In this document: positions 54,101 to 61,966 of the stretch, one piece after another
Layout: every line of letters begins with the position of its first letter
Numbering within the stretch: position 1 is the stretch's first letter
DNA from: Chitinophagaceae bacterium
GTDB taxonomy: Bacteria; Bacteroidota; Bacteroidia; Chitinophagales; Chitinophagaceae
Direction of reading: 5' to 3'
NCBI GenBank assembly: GCA_017307735.1
Contig: JAFKGR010000007.1
Location: forward strand, 124,001 to 188,000
Length of the DNA: 64,000 bases
Notes under the pieces: model-generated
What the model saw: only the letters and a program-made list of their open reading frames with translations
The model's database searches: none
Told to the model about the DNA's origin: nothing
Made by a program: the position numbers and the translations under genes

Positions 54101-55937
54101 GTCAGGTTTTACTATTACCAATGCGAGTTCACCTGTGACAAGTGTTTCAGGCCTAATGCAAGGTGTTTACCAGATACAACTTCAGGTTACCGATGATAGC
54201 GGAGCGGTAGGATTAGACACTGTAAAAGTAACTGTCAATGCAGCACTGAATATTGCACCGGTAGCCAATGCAGGCCCCGATCAAACGATTACACTTCCGA
54301 CGAATACCGTTACGCTCACAGGCAGCGGCAGTGACCAGGATGGGAAAATAGTTTCATATAAATGGACGAAGATTTCCGGCCCGACAGGTTTTACTATCAC
54401 CAATGCGGGATCACCAGTAACAAGTGTTTCAGGATTAACGCAAGGTGTTTATCAGATACAACTTCAAGTTACCGATGACAGCGGAGCAATAGGATTAGAC
54501 ACCATGAAAGTAACTGTCAATGCAGCACTGAATATTCCACCGGTAGCCAATGCAGGCCCCGATCAAACGATTACACTTCCGACGAATACCTTTACGCTCA
54601 CAGGCAGCGGCAGTGACCAGGACGGGAAAATAGTTTCGTATAAATGGACGAAAATATCCGGCCCGTCAGGTTTTACTATTACCAATGCGAGTTCACCTGT
54701 GACAAGTGTTTCTAATTTGGTACAGGGAATTTATCAATTTCAACTTCAGGTTACCGATGACAGCGGAGCAATAGGATTAGACACCATGAAAGTAACTGTC
54801 AATGCAGCACTGAATATTCCACCGGTAGCCAATGCAGGCCCCGATCAAACGATTACACTTCCGACGAATACCGTTACATTAACAGGCAGCGGCAGCGACC
54901 AGGATGGAAAAATAGTTTCATACAAGTGGACAAAGATATCCGGCCCGTCAGGTTTTACTATCACTAATGCGGGATCACCTGTGACAAGTGTTTCTAATTT
55001 GGTACAGGGAGCATACTATTTCCAATTGCAAGTGACTGATGACGGCGGAGCAATAGGATTAGACACAGTTAAAGTAACTGTCAATGCAGCCGCTGCTAAC
55101 AAAGTACCTATCGTTAGCGCTGGTCAGGATCAAACCATTAAACTTCCGGTTAATTACGTAACATTATCAGGAACCGCAACTGATGAAGACGGAAAGATTG
55201 TAACCCTGAACTGGACAAAAATATCAGGACCCTCAAACTATCAGATCATGGATCCAGATAGTCTGACTACTCTTGTTACTTCCTTAACTTCCGGCACATA
55301 CACTTTTCAATTAAGCGCAACCGATAATTCAGGGTCAACTTCCAGCGCGACAGTAGATATAATTGTGACCGCAGGTAATAAGCATCCTATTGCCAATGCC
55401 GGAGGAAATATTTCGATTACACTTCCTGATGATAAAGCGAAGTTGACAGGTAGTGGAGTCGATTCGGATGGGGGCATAGTCAGTTACGAATGGAATCAGA
55501 TAAGCGGTCCCGCGGAAGCAACGATCATCACTTCCGATAGTGCCCAGACTTATGTTGAAAATCTTCAGGGTGGGAATTACCAGTTTGAATTGACCGTTAC
55601 TGATAATGAAGGAGCCACAGGAAAAGACACCATGTTTCTAACGGTAAATGTTCCAAGATTGGGTACCAATAATACAGATATCTGGGTTTATCCAAACCCA
55701 ACACCTAATCAGGCTACGCTGGAATTAATAGGTTCGCCTTCTGCAAAAAAAATAACTATATCCATAGTTGATATGAATGGGCGGGTTCTTAGCAGGCAGA
55801 GTTTTGATGCCAGCGAAGAAAAGGTTTACCGGGAAAGCCTTGATTTAAGGCAATTTATCAAGGGCTTTTATCTGATTGTCGTACAATCTCAGGACGGGCA
55901 AATACTGGGAAGTAAGAAAATTTTGAAATTGAGATAA
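51141..55937 (+). CDS. Secreted beta-helix protein with nine PKD-like repeats and a type IX C-terminal sorting domain
   Basis: The 1598-residue protein has a signal peptide (LCFFLCIKSTSFA), then a parallel beta-helix region (residues ~25-655) rich in short Asn/Gly turns such as ENLKLEGAN, ITIRNCSIVNSGY and ISGNIILNTGN. Nine PKD/Ig-like units of about 93-96 residues follow from 53121 to ~55660; units 3-7 are nearly identical. The C-terminal ~85 residues start with IWVYPNPTPNQATLELIG and end GSKKILKLR, a type A type IX sorting domain. It should therefore be secreted through SprA and anchored or released at the surface. The beta-helix may bind or cut polysaccharide (lyase/epimerase-like), but no catalytic residues can be assigned. 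Confidence 0.92.
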   Translation: MSMKDLKTFGVSLCFFLCIKSTSFANSYYFSSSQGDDGRTMTQAQNPSTPWKSITKLNSIIKSVLPGDSILFKRGDTFYGSIIVSISGSSGLPIVFSSYGSGPLPVISGLTQLSGWKDLGGGISGAACDLCKATENLLILNGKLKGIGRYPNTGYLTYQSYSGNNSITSDQLSGGINWVGADIVVRKRNWILDRNKIISQVGNTITFNPTSSYTSTNNYGFFIQNDQRTLDSLGEWYFNTGSKTMMVYFGNNQPGNYSIQTSTIDTLIYVGKQSYIVFENLKLEGANRQGFLIDHSNNITIRNCSIVNSGYQAIRSTYSKNFTLEGSYINQTLNEGVNLDYTSTYSTISGNIILNTGNIPGMGGDGINNYTAITPGQGHSLIKGNYIDSAGYYGIRFYGDSEVVENNVVKNFCYVKDDGAGIYTYTGPDTEIYQQRQVKNNIVLNGIGAPDGANGNSVVRGIYMDFNSSQVSILNNTVANIRNGGGIFLLSSHDIDVSNNKVFNSKYNLFLQELNNGDFHGITMNNNQFVAKINSQYASWVLLGNGTNDIPNWGKFDYNYYTRPINENKSIRVDTSGKYGSATYRNLGEWITYSSQDKNSSVSKVPATDTGQIFLFYNPSNTDSVALLSGSFTSIDGVKYSNSVTLKPFTSLILIQTSTNIPPVANAGPDQTITLPMNSVTLNGSGTDKDGKVVSFKWTKIAGPANFNISSPSSASTDVTGMVQGVYLFQLQVTDDKGAIGLDTVKVTINSAIISQPPLANGGADIVITLPSNSVSLSGSGSDQDGKIVTYQWTKISGPSSYSILTPDSAATKVTGLVQGVYFFQFKVTDDSGATGLDTVKVTVNAALNIAPVADAGIDQTITLPTNTVTLTGSGSDQDGKIVSYKWTKIFGPTGFTITNAGSPVTSVSGLMQGIYQIQLQVTDDSGAVGLDTVKVTVNAALNIAPVANAGPDQTITLPTNTVTLTGSGSDQDGKIVSYKWTKISGPSGFTITNASSPVTSVSGLMQGVYQIQLQVTDDSGAVGLDTVKVTVNAALNIAPVANAGPDQTITLPTNTVTLTGSGSDQDGKIVSYKWTKISGPTGFTITNAGSPVTSVSGLTQGVYQIQLQVTDDSGAIGLDTMKVTVNAALNIPPVANAGPDQTITLPTNTFTLTGSGSDQDGKIVSYKWTKISGPSGFTITNASSPVTSVSNLVQGIYQFQLQVTDDSGAIGLDTMKVTVNAALNIPPVANAGPDQTITLPTNTVTLTGSGSDQDGKIVSYKWTKISGPSGFTITNAGSPVTSVSNLVQGAYYFQLQVTDDGGAIGLDTVKVTVNAAAANKVPIVSAGQDQTIKLPVNYVTLSGTATDEDGKIVTLNWTKISGPSNYQIMDPDSLTTLVTSLTSGTYTFQLSATDNSGSTSSATVDIIVTAGNKHPIANAGGNISITLPDDKAKLTGSGVDSDGGIVSYEWNQISGPAEATIITSDSAQTYVENLQGGNYQFELTVTDNEGATGKDTMFLTVNVPRLGTNNTDIWVYPNPTPNQATLELIGSPSAKKITISIVDMNGRVLSRQSFDASEEKVYRESLDLRQFIKGFYLIVVQSQDGQILGSKKILKLR
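53688..55100 (+). repeat. Five near-identical 282-bp tandem repeats inside the beta-helix/PKD gene
   Basis: Repeats begin at 53688, 53970, 54252, 54534 and 54816; the first four are 282 bp (94 codons) and the last 285 bp. Each codes for a PKD-like unit carrying the motif PVANAGPDQTITLPTNT and ending KVTVNAALN. Differences are a few codons, many synonymous. Diverged units flank them: two before (53121, 53409) and two after (55101, 55380). The block is prone to copy-number change and to assembly collapse. Confidence 0.95.
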
Positions 55938-56322
55938 TCTGATTTTAAAATTCAGATTGATTTTATCGAAAAGGTGGGTAATGTTTTCTTAAGGATCACT
56001 TTTCAACTTCAATTTCAATTTGCTTAATGAATTATACCATCCAGTAATCAAAGATGGGAAAGGACAACAGCTAACCAAAAGGTTAGTGCCATTTTTTTTG
56101 GAAGACCGGAAAGAGACGCGCACCATAATCCTTTCAATGAAATAGTTTATCCAGTAAAGGGATTCCTTCCTTTCAATATGTTTCTTTTTACAACTATCTC
56201 CGGAAAGGCATTTTTATCGTTGATGGACACTTTTTTTATTCTTGCAGCTGCTCCGTATTTTAATGCAACTCTGCATCAAAACCGGGCATTCGATGATTTG
56301 TTTATTGAAATTTACCAAAACT
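55938..56322. other. Intergenic region between the beta-helix gene and the P-loop kinase-like gene
   Basis: The 385 bp stretch contains a terminator candidate at 56071-56099. Part of its 3' end may belong to the next gene if a start further upstream (56293 or the TTG at 56242) is used. No separate gene is convincing. Confidence 0.5.
56071..56099 (+). terminator. Terminator candidate after the beta-helix gene
   Basis: CTAACC (56071-56076) pairs with GGTTAG (56081-56086) around an AAAA loop. After TGCCA comes a run of eight T (56092-56099). The stem is short and the T-run is displaced five bases, so strength is uncertain. Confidence 0.5.
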
Positions 56323-57033
56323 ATGTTTTCCGTTTTCAACAGCACTTCAAAAAAATCAAAGTTAATAGCTGTTTTGGGCCCGGATGGATCGGGCAAGACA
56401 ACCTTTATTAATGAGCTTTTGATTGGCATTAATTCTATTTTTATTTCCCAGGGAAGAATTCGGAAATATCATTTTAAGCCATCCTTTTTACCCGATTTGA
56501 GCCGCATCGTAAAGAAAGTAGGAATAAAGGTTGAGGAGATCGATATTGCAAAACCTCATGCATTGAAACCGGCGAATAAAATGAGTTCTTTTCTCAGGCT
56601 TTGTTATTATTGGATTGATTATGCCTTTTTGGTACCTGGCATTAAGTGGAAAAGTGCACGGCATAACCATTTTGTAATTTTTGACAGATATGCCTATGAT
56701 TTTCTTGTGGACCCCATACGTTCAAGAATAAAAAGCCCGGACTGGATACGAAAATTGATGTTAAGGATAACCCCCAAACCTGATATTACATTTGCTTTAA
56801 TAGCCAATCCGGAGGTCATACATTTAAGAAAAAAAGAACTTACAACCGATGAAATAACCCGTCAAAATGAGGAATTGAAAAAGCTATCAGAGCAGTATCC
56901 GAATTTCTTCATTTTAAACGCAAATAAATCTCCAGAGGAAGTAGCCAAACAGGCGATAATCATTCTTTGGGATCAATACCGTTATAGCAATGGCTTACCA
57001 GAATTAAGGATGGTTGACCGATATGGAAGTTAA
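56323..57033 (+). CDS. Thymidylate-kinase-like P-loop protein of the polysaccharide locus
   Basis: From the ATG at 56323 the product has 236 residues (MFSVFNSTSKKSKLIAVLGP). The Walker A motif GPDGSGKTT lies near residues 19-27. Later blocks are HFVIFDRYAYDFLVDPIR (a DR-Y motif as in thymidylate kinases), KPDITFALIANPEV and LRKKELTTDEITRQNEEL (lid region). Proteins of this sort recur in polysaccharide loci, where the phosphate acceptor is unknown; dTMP is unlikely, since a housekeeping Tmk normally exists elsewhere. Earlier in-frame starts at 56293 (ATG) and 56242 (TTG) are possible. The next gene is the initiating glycosylphosphotransferase. Confidence 0.8.
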   Translation: MFSVFNSTSKKSKLIAVLGPDGSGKTTFINELLIGINSIFISQGRIRKYHFKPSFLPDLSRIVKKVGIKVEEIDIAKPHALKPANKMSSFLRLCYYWIDYAFLVPGIKWKSARHNHFVIFDRYAYDFLVDPIRSRIKSPDWIRKLMLRITPKPDITFALIANPEVIHLRKKELTTDEITRQNEELKKLSEQYPNFFILNANKSPEEVAKQAIIILWDQYRYSNGLPELRMVDRYGS

Positions 57034-57109
57034 GTTCAGTTTAGAATACGAATGGCTAATCCTGAATTGTAAAAAGTTATTTCTTAAAAATTTTATCTGA
57101 CGGAATATT

Positions 57110-58501
57110 TTGAATCAACAATTCGAACGATATCTTAAGGGTACTTTAATCCTGTTGGATTTATTGGTATTGAATCTGTCAAATTTTATTTTGCAACCGG
57201 TATTTGGGCAGGATTTTACTCATGAATATATCCGTGCTTACAATCGGTATTTTTTAATTACAAATATCCTTTGGATTTTGGTAACCTTTATACTCGCATT
57301 GTATAACCGGAAAGCCATTGTATATTTTACAACATTTATTAAACGAACAGCACGAGTATTCCTGCTTTATTTGATGCTGTTACTGGCCTTTCTGTTTTTC
57401 TCCCGCGAATTGATTGTCTCGAGGTGGTTCATTTTTTACTCCACATCTTCTTTCGCACTGGCACTGGCTTTAATAAGATTTATCTATCTTGGTTTCATAG
57501 GATATTTCAGGAATAGCGAAGCTCTGACCAAAAGGGTGCTGATACTCGGATATAACAATACTGCTGCAAAACTTGCCGATTACCTTGAGTCAGAAGAACA
57601 AAACATTCAACTCGTAGGATTTTCTGAGAATGAGGAAAATATTCATGAACTGACGAATTATCCCATTCTCTGTGATATTTCATCGACACTGGAAGTAGCA
57701 AAAAAAATGCAGGTGCATGAAATATATTCTACCATAATGCCGGAACAGGATCGTGACCTTTATGAAATGATGAACCAGGCAGAAAAACAATTTATAAAAT
57801 TCAAAGTGGTTCCGGATCTGAATTCGTTTTTTGCGTACGATTCGCATATCGAATTTTATGGAAGTATTCCTGTATTGTCTCGCCGAAACTCGGCGCTGGA
57901 TGATATGGGAAATATTATCAAGAAACGGGTGCTTGATCTTGTTGTGAGCTCGCTGGTAATTATATTTCTTCTTTCCTGGATGATTCCATTAATAGGAATA
58001 ATGATTGCGGTTGAATCGGGGTTTCCGGTATTTTTCAGACAATTAAGAACGGGTATGACCGACAAACGCTTTTGGTGCCTTAAATTCCGGAGCATGAAAG
58101 TAAACAAGGATTGTGATAAACAACAGGCTACACCGAATGATGCGAGGATAACCAGGGTGGGAAAGTTTCTTCGCAAAACCAGCCTCGATGAATTCCCTCA
58201 ATTTATTAATGTATTCATGGGAGATATAAGCTTAGTCGGGCCGCGCCCGCACATGTTGAAACATACTTCTGATTATTCAAAAGTTGTCGAGGAATTTTCT
58301 GTCAGGCAGTTTGTAAAACCCGGCATCACCGGATGGGCACAAATAAATGGATTCCGGGGTGAAATAAAAGGTCCGGAAGATATCAGAAAAAGAGTTGAGA
58401 AGGATTTGTGGTACATTGAAAACTGGACACTGTGGCTGGATATTCAGATTATATTTCTTACAGTTTATAAAGTTTTTAAGGGAGATAAAAATGCTTATTA
58501 A
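57110..58501 (+). CDS. Exopolysaccharide polyprenyl glycosylphosphotransferase (initiating enzyme, WcaJ/PglC type)
   Basis: The 463-residue protein has four to five N-terminal membrane segments (residues ~10-120), a central Rossmann-like CoA-binding-type region (KRVLILGYNNTAAKLADYL), and a C-terminal sugar transferase domain. The last shows KKRVLDLVVSSLVII (membrane hairpin), PVFFRQLRTG, FWCLKFRSMKVN, LDEFPQFINVFMGD, SLVGPRPHM and PGITGWAQINGFRGE. Such enzymes move a sugar-1-phosphate onto undecaprenyl phosphate, the first step of repeat-unit assembly. The start is TTG at 57110: an in-frame TGA at 57098 leaves no ATG. It is the last gene of the locus and is followed by a terminator. Confidence 0.94.
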   Translation: MNQQFERYLKGTLILLDLLVLNLSNFILQPVFGQDFTHEYIRAYNRYFLITNILWILVTFILALYNRKAIVYFTTFIKRTARVFLLYLMLLLAFLFFSRELIVSRWFIFYSTSSFALALALIRFIYLGFIGYFRNSEALTKRVLILGYNNTAAKLADYLESEEQNIQLVGFSENEENIHELTNYPILCDISSTLEVAKKMQVHEIYSTIMPEQDRDLYEMMNQAEKQFIKFKVVPDLNSFFAYDSHIEFYGSIPVLSRRNSALDDMGNIIKKRVLDLVVSSLVIIFLLSWMIPLIGIMIAVESGFPVFFRQLRTGMTDKRFWCLKFRSMKVNKDCDKQQATPNDARITRVGKFLRKTSLDEFPQFINVFMGDISLVGPRPHMLKHTSDYSKVVEEFSVRQFVKPGITGWAQINGFRGEIKGPEDIRKRVEKDLWYIENWTLWLDIQIIFLTVYKVFKGDKNAY

Positions 58502-58559
58502 AACAAGTTTATCATTACCCTGAAAGTCATTAGCTTATTTCCGCTTATTTGAAAAACCT

Positions 58560-58584
58560 ACCGGCTCCCCTGCCGGTTTTTTTA
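58560..58584 (+). terminator. Rho-independent terminator at the end of the exopolysaccharide locus
   Basis: ACCGGC (58560-58565) pairs with GCCGGT (58572-58577) around a 6-nt TCCCCT loop, followed by a run of T (58577-58583). It sits about 60 bp after the glycosylphosphotransferase stop and just before the convergent GH9 gene ends, separating the two. Confidence 0.85.
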
Positions 58585-58591
58585 TTTCTCC

Positions 58592-60361
58592 TCACTTCTG
58601 AGCACTCATTGCGGCGAGCAAATAAATTAATGAAGCAGTTCCATCCATGGTGGGTTCGTTTGTACTATAATCTCCGAAATCATCGTGATATACAGCGAGG
58701 TCGCTTTGGAATTCAGCATAGGCATCTGCATGCCCCAACTGAATGCCAATCAGATTTTTAAAAATAGTAGTGTAAACCGGGCCGTCCACAAGCCCGCCGT
58801 AGATTGGATAATTTTTCAAATGTGTAAATGCCGAATGAGGATCCGTCGGTGTATCACCATTTGCCGGTAATCCGTACACCATACTTGTACCCCATGGATT
58901 ACATCCAAACAACCAATCCACATTGGCCTGCATCAGTTCATCAAAATCTTTCCGGCCTGTTTCCTTTGCATACCACAAACACTGGATGGCAAATTCTGTT
59001 GTCAGGTTGTTGCTGCACCAGATAAACGGAACTCCTCTCAGAAACGCATTTTCTTTTGCCCTCCTGTACACGTCTTCTATTCCATCACGGTAATATTTCA
59101 TGAGCTTATCCTTGTCTTTTTTATTCACTTCTTTTGCCAGTTCAAAATGACCAAGGTTGATAAATGGATAATATTGATAATGGTTGGCGGTATCTCTGTA
59201 CATCCAGGGAGTTACTTTTTCCTGCGTTGAATAAAAAAGCGCTGAGTCGATATAAGATTGATTTGGAACGATATATTTTTTCATGCTGGCAAATGCAAGT
59301 TCTTCATCATCTGTCCAATTATCTTCGGCATAGATATATGGCGATACAACAGAAACGGTTTGTGTAACGCCATGTTTTATCTGAGAGTAGGCGAGGGCCG
59401 ACAAGGATTTTGTTTTCAGCAGTTGGGAAAAATCAGGATTATTTTTAAACAAATAACTTCCCAAAGCAAATGCAGAAGCAAATTTGGCTGCTGTCGAGCT
59501 GGTTCCGGTTGTGTGGTTCATAAATTTTCCTCGCTGCTGAGGTTCTCCATTGATGAAATAAACGGGACGCTCAAAACCTCTTCCATAAAATGAATCTTCT
59601 CCGGGGATTCTGAATCCTTTGTGATCCCTGTCGTCTGCTACCTGATTAAACATCAGGTCTCTTCGCGGATGAAGTTTTAACAGAAAATCCAAACCCCATT
59701 TGGCTTCGTCCAGGACATCCGGAATTCCATTTCTTCCATCCAATCCATTCCATTGTTTTTCATCTGTGAAAGCAGAAGGGAAATCTCTGTAAGCTGCAAG
59801 CAGGTGCCAGGTTGCATTTGCGGTTGTTGTGGCATATTTCAAATAATCAGAAGCATCGTGCCAACCCCCAACAGCATTTATGAAAGTGCTGTCTTGCATG
59901 GGGCCGTATAAGGTATATCCATCGCGTGTGTGACAACTGTCGTTCAAGAAGGGATTGAATCCGCATTGTTGCTGTCGAAGATAAAAAAGACAGAAATCGG
60001 CTGTCCCTTTATACACATCAGGGGCAATTCGAAAGACAGGTGATTTTGCATTTCCTGCCACTAAATAGTAGGTTCCCGATTTGATAAATTTCGAAAAATT
60101 CAGCCGGTATGTATTTTGAAAGGGACCGTAAGCGCCGAATGATTTCCCGCTTTTTGATTTAAAGACTACTTTGCCTGAAGCGGAATCTATCAATTGAAAT
60201 GAACTGATCATTTCATTTCCTTTCGTACAGAACACCGCCACTTTAACTGATTTGGGGGTATATCCCAATTGATTGATACGAATCCATTGCTGAGACATAA
60301 CAGTATCGCATACATGAAGAAGGATAAACAGGAAGAGAATCTTTTTTAATGGGTTATGCAT
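58592..60361 (-). CDS. Glycoside hydrolase family 9 (endoglucanase-like)
   Basis: The 589-residue protein has a signal peptide (LKKILFLFILLHVCDTVMS). A CelD-type N-terminal Ig-like domain (IRINQLGYTPKSVKVAVF, residues ~26-110) is followed by a GH9 catalytic domain. Catalytic residues are visible: Asp169 and Asp172 in GGWHDASDYL (base and its partner) and proton donor Glu569 in TNEPTMDG. GNGIPDVLDEAKWGL-type sequence (DGRNGIPDVLDEAKWGL) and DPHSAFTHL also fit. GH9 enzymes cut beta-1,4-glucans and related beta-glycans by inversion. There is no C-terminal sorting domain. It starts inside the 3' end of the upstream sugar kinase (8-bp overlap), hence is co-transcribed with it. Confidence 0.9.
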   Translation of the reverse strand: MHNPLKKILFLFILLHVCDTVMSQQWIRINQLGYTPKSVKVAVFCTKGNEMISSFQLIDSASGKVVFKSKSGKSFGAYGPFQNTYRLNFSKFIKSGTYYLVAGNAKSPVFRIAPDVYKGTADFCLFYLRQQQCGFNPFLNDSCHTRDGYTLYGPMQDSTFINAVGGWHDASDYLKYATTTANATWHLLAAYRDFPSAFTDEKQWNGLDGRNGIPDVLDEAKWGLDFLLKLHPRRDLMFNQVADDRDHKGFRIPGEDSFYGRGFERPVYFINGEPQQRGKFMNHTTGTSSTAAKFASAFALGSYLFKNNPDFSQLLKTKSLSALAYSQIKHGVTQTVSVVSPYIYAEDNWTDDEELAFASMKKYIVPNQSYIDSALFYSTQEKVTPWMYRDTANHYQYYPFINLGHFELAKEVNKKDKDKLMKYYRDGIEDVYRRAKENAFLRGVPFIWCSNNLTTEFAIQCLWYAKETGRKDFDELMQANVDWLFGCNPWGTSMVYGLPANGDTPTDPHSAFTHLKNYPIYGGLVDGPVYTTIFKNLIGIQLGHADAYAEFQSDLAVYHDDFGDYSTNEPTMDGTASLIYLLAAMSAQK

Positions 60362-61877
60362 TTGAAATCCGGAGTTTATTTGATTGAATAGACAGAGATT
60401 GTAGCTGGTGAATGTATTTGTTGGTAAGTGGATACATTTTTTTAAAGATGGGAAATAGTTTCTGATAAGAATAAGCTGCCTTTGTATCCGGTAAAATTAT
60501 AAATTCCTCTTTTTCATTTTTTTTCTCTGGTTTAATCTTCAATGCGCTCATTGCAAGGAATGCAGCGCCCACCGAACTGGCATCTTCTTTTTCGATGACG
60601 ATGATTTTCTTTTCCGTAATATCTGCCATCAAATGAAGCCATTCCGGCGAATTCGTGAATCCCCCGCTTGCATATATGGTGCTGATTTTCCCGTTTTGTT
60701 TTTCAATGTTTTCGAGGATAATTTTCAGGCTAAATGCAATTCCTTCCTGGAAGGCGCGTATCAGATGATATTTGGTGTGGTACCCCCTCACTCCAATCCA
60801 GGTGGCAGCCGCCCTTTCATCCCATACCGGTGCGCGTTCGCCGTGGAGATAAGGCACGCAGAGAATTCCTTCACTGCCAACTGGTACTTGCGAAACATGT
60901 TTTGAAACAGAAATGAAATCTTGTGTTCCGGGTTTGTTTTTATTCATAAATTCTTTGATCAGCCACTTCATTACATTTCCGCCATTGTTAATTGCACCGC
61001 CACTGATGAATGTTTTCGCATCGAGCAGGTAATTAAAAATCATCGTTTCTGAATTAACAATGGGTTTTTTAGTTGTAACCCTGATGGCGCCACTTGTACC
61101 TATGGTAAGAGATGCCTTTTGCTTACCTGAAATTTGGCTACCCAGATTTGCCAGGCAGCCATCGCTTGCACCGATGCAAACGCTGATGGATTCAGGAAGG
61201 CGGGTCTTTTGCAGGAAATCTGCGGATGGGTTTGTTCTGATCGATGTTGTATTTACCGGCCTGGATAATTGTGATTCGGCTATCCCACAAAATTTTAATG
61301 CGGGCGGGAACCATTTTAAATTGAGGATGTCAAAAAGCCCGGTTGCAGATGCAATCGAATAATCTACTTCATAAACTCCAAAAAGCTGATACCATAAAAA
61401 TTCTTTGATACCAATAAATTTCGCCGCTCTTCGAAATAAGTTCTTTTTATTTCTATTGAACCATGAAATTTTGCACAGCGGAGACATGCTGTGTAAGGGT
61501 GTCCCTGTTGTCTTATAAATTTTCTTTCCCAATGATGAACCCCTCAGTTGGCTTGCAATCGGATAACTTCGTGTATCCTCCCATGTTATAAGCCCCGTCA
61601 ATGGTTGATTGTTCTCATCCATCAACATCAGGCTATGCATTGCACTACTGATGCTTAATGCTATAACCGGCTGAGTTAATTGTAGGGTTAATTTTTTGAT
61701 GCATCGGATATATCCATGCAGAATTATTTCCGGATCGAGTTCCGAATAACCTTCTTTTGGATGGATTGTATTATAGAATTCCTGTGTTTCGTTTAATACT
61801 TTTCCTGAAACTGTTACTGCTACTGCTTTGCAACTCCCTGTCCCGATATCAGTCCCGATAATTATTTCGTCCTTCAT
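60354..61877 (-). CDS. FGGY family carbohydrate kinase (gluconokinase-like)
   Basis: The 507-residue protein has the FGGY kinase plan. It opens with IIGTDIGTGSCKAVAV, shows SISSAMHSLM, ITWEDTRS, and CIGASDGCLANLGS, then TIGTSGAIRVTTKKP (the ATP-binding GTS-type loop). GERAPVWDERAAATWIGV and YASGGFTNSPEWLHLMAD follow. The SDGCxxNLG and GERAP-WD blocks are closest to gluconokinases among FGGY members, but xylulokinase-like specificity is possible. It phosphorylates a sugar or sugar acid in the cytoplasm. The overlapping GH9 gene suggests joint use in glycan breakdown. Confidence 0.85.
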   Translation of the reverse strand: MKDEIIIGTDIGTGSCKAVAVTVSGKVLNETQEFYNTIHPKEGYSELDPEIILHGYIRCIKKLTLQLTQPVIALSISSAMHSLMLMDENNQPLTGLITWEDTRSYPIASQLRGSSLGKKIYKTTGTPLHSMSPLCKISWFNRNKKNLFRRAAKFIGIKEFLWYQLFGVYEVDYSIASATGLFDILNLKWFPPALKFCGIAESQLSRPVNTTSIRTNPSADFLQKTRLPESISVCIGASDGCLANLGSQISGKQKASLTIGTSGAIRVTTKKPIVNSETMIFNYLLDAKTFISGGAINNGGNVMKWLIKEFMNKNKPGTQDFISVSKHVSQVPVGSEGILCVPYLHGERAPVWDERAAATWIGVRGYHTKYHLIRAFQEGIAFSLKIILENIEKQNGKISTIYASGGFTNSPEWLHLMADITEKKIIVIEKEDASSVGAAFLAMSALKIKPEKKNEKEEFIILPDTKAAYSYQKLFPIFKKMYPLTNKYIHQLQSLSIQSNKLRISNA

Positions 61878-61966
61878 ACCTGTGATGTTTCAATTCACAA
61901 GCAATAAAATTAATCAATCATTTGCAGGTTGTTCTCAATAAACCTTTTTTGTATTTCAGAATTTGA

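Noticed and set aside
53688..55100. Regular direct repeats considered as a CRISPR-like or non-coding array
   Set aside because: The period is 282 bp with no short-repeat/spacer pattern, and the frame is open throughout as PKD-like protein units.
56178..56411. 77-codon frame upstream of the P-loop kinase-like gene
   Set aside because: Runs in another frame through the Walker A region of the real gene and shows no family features.
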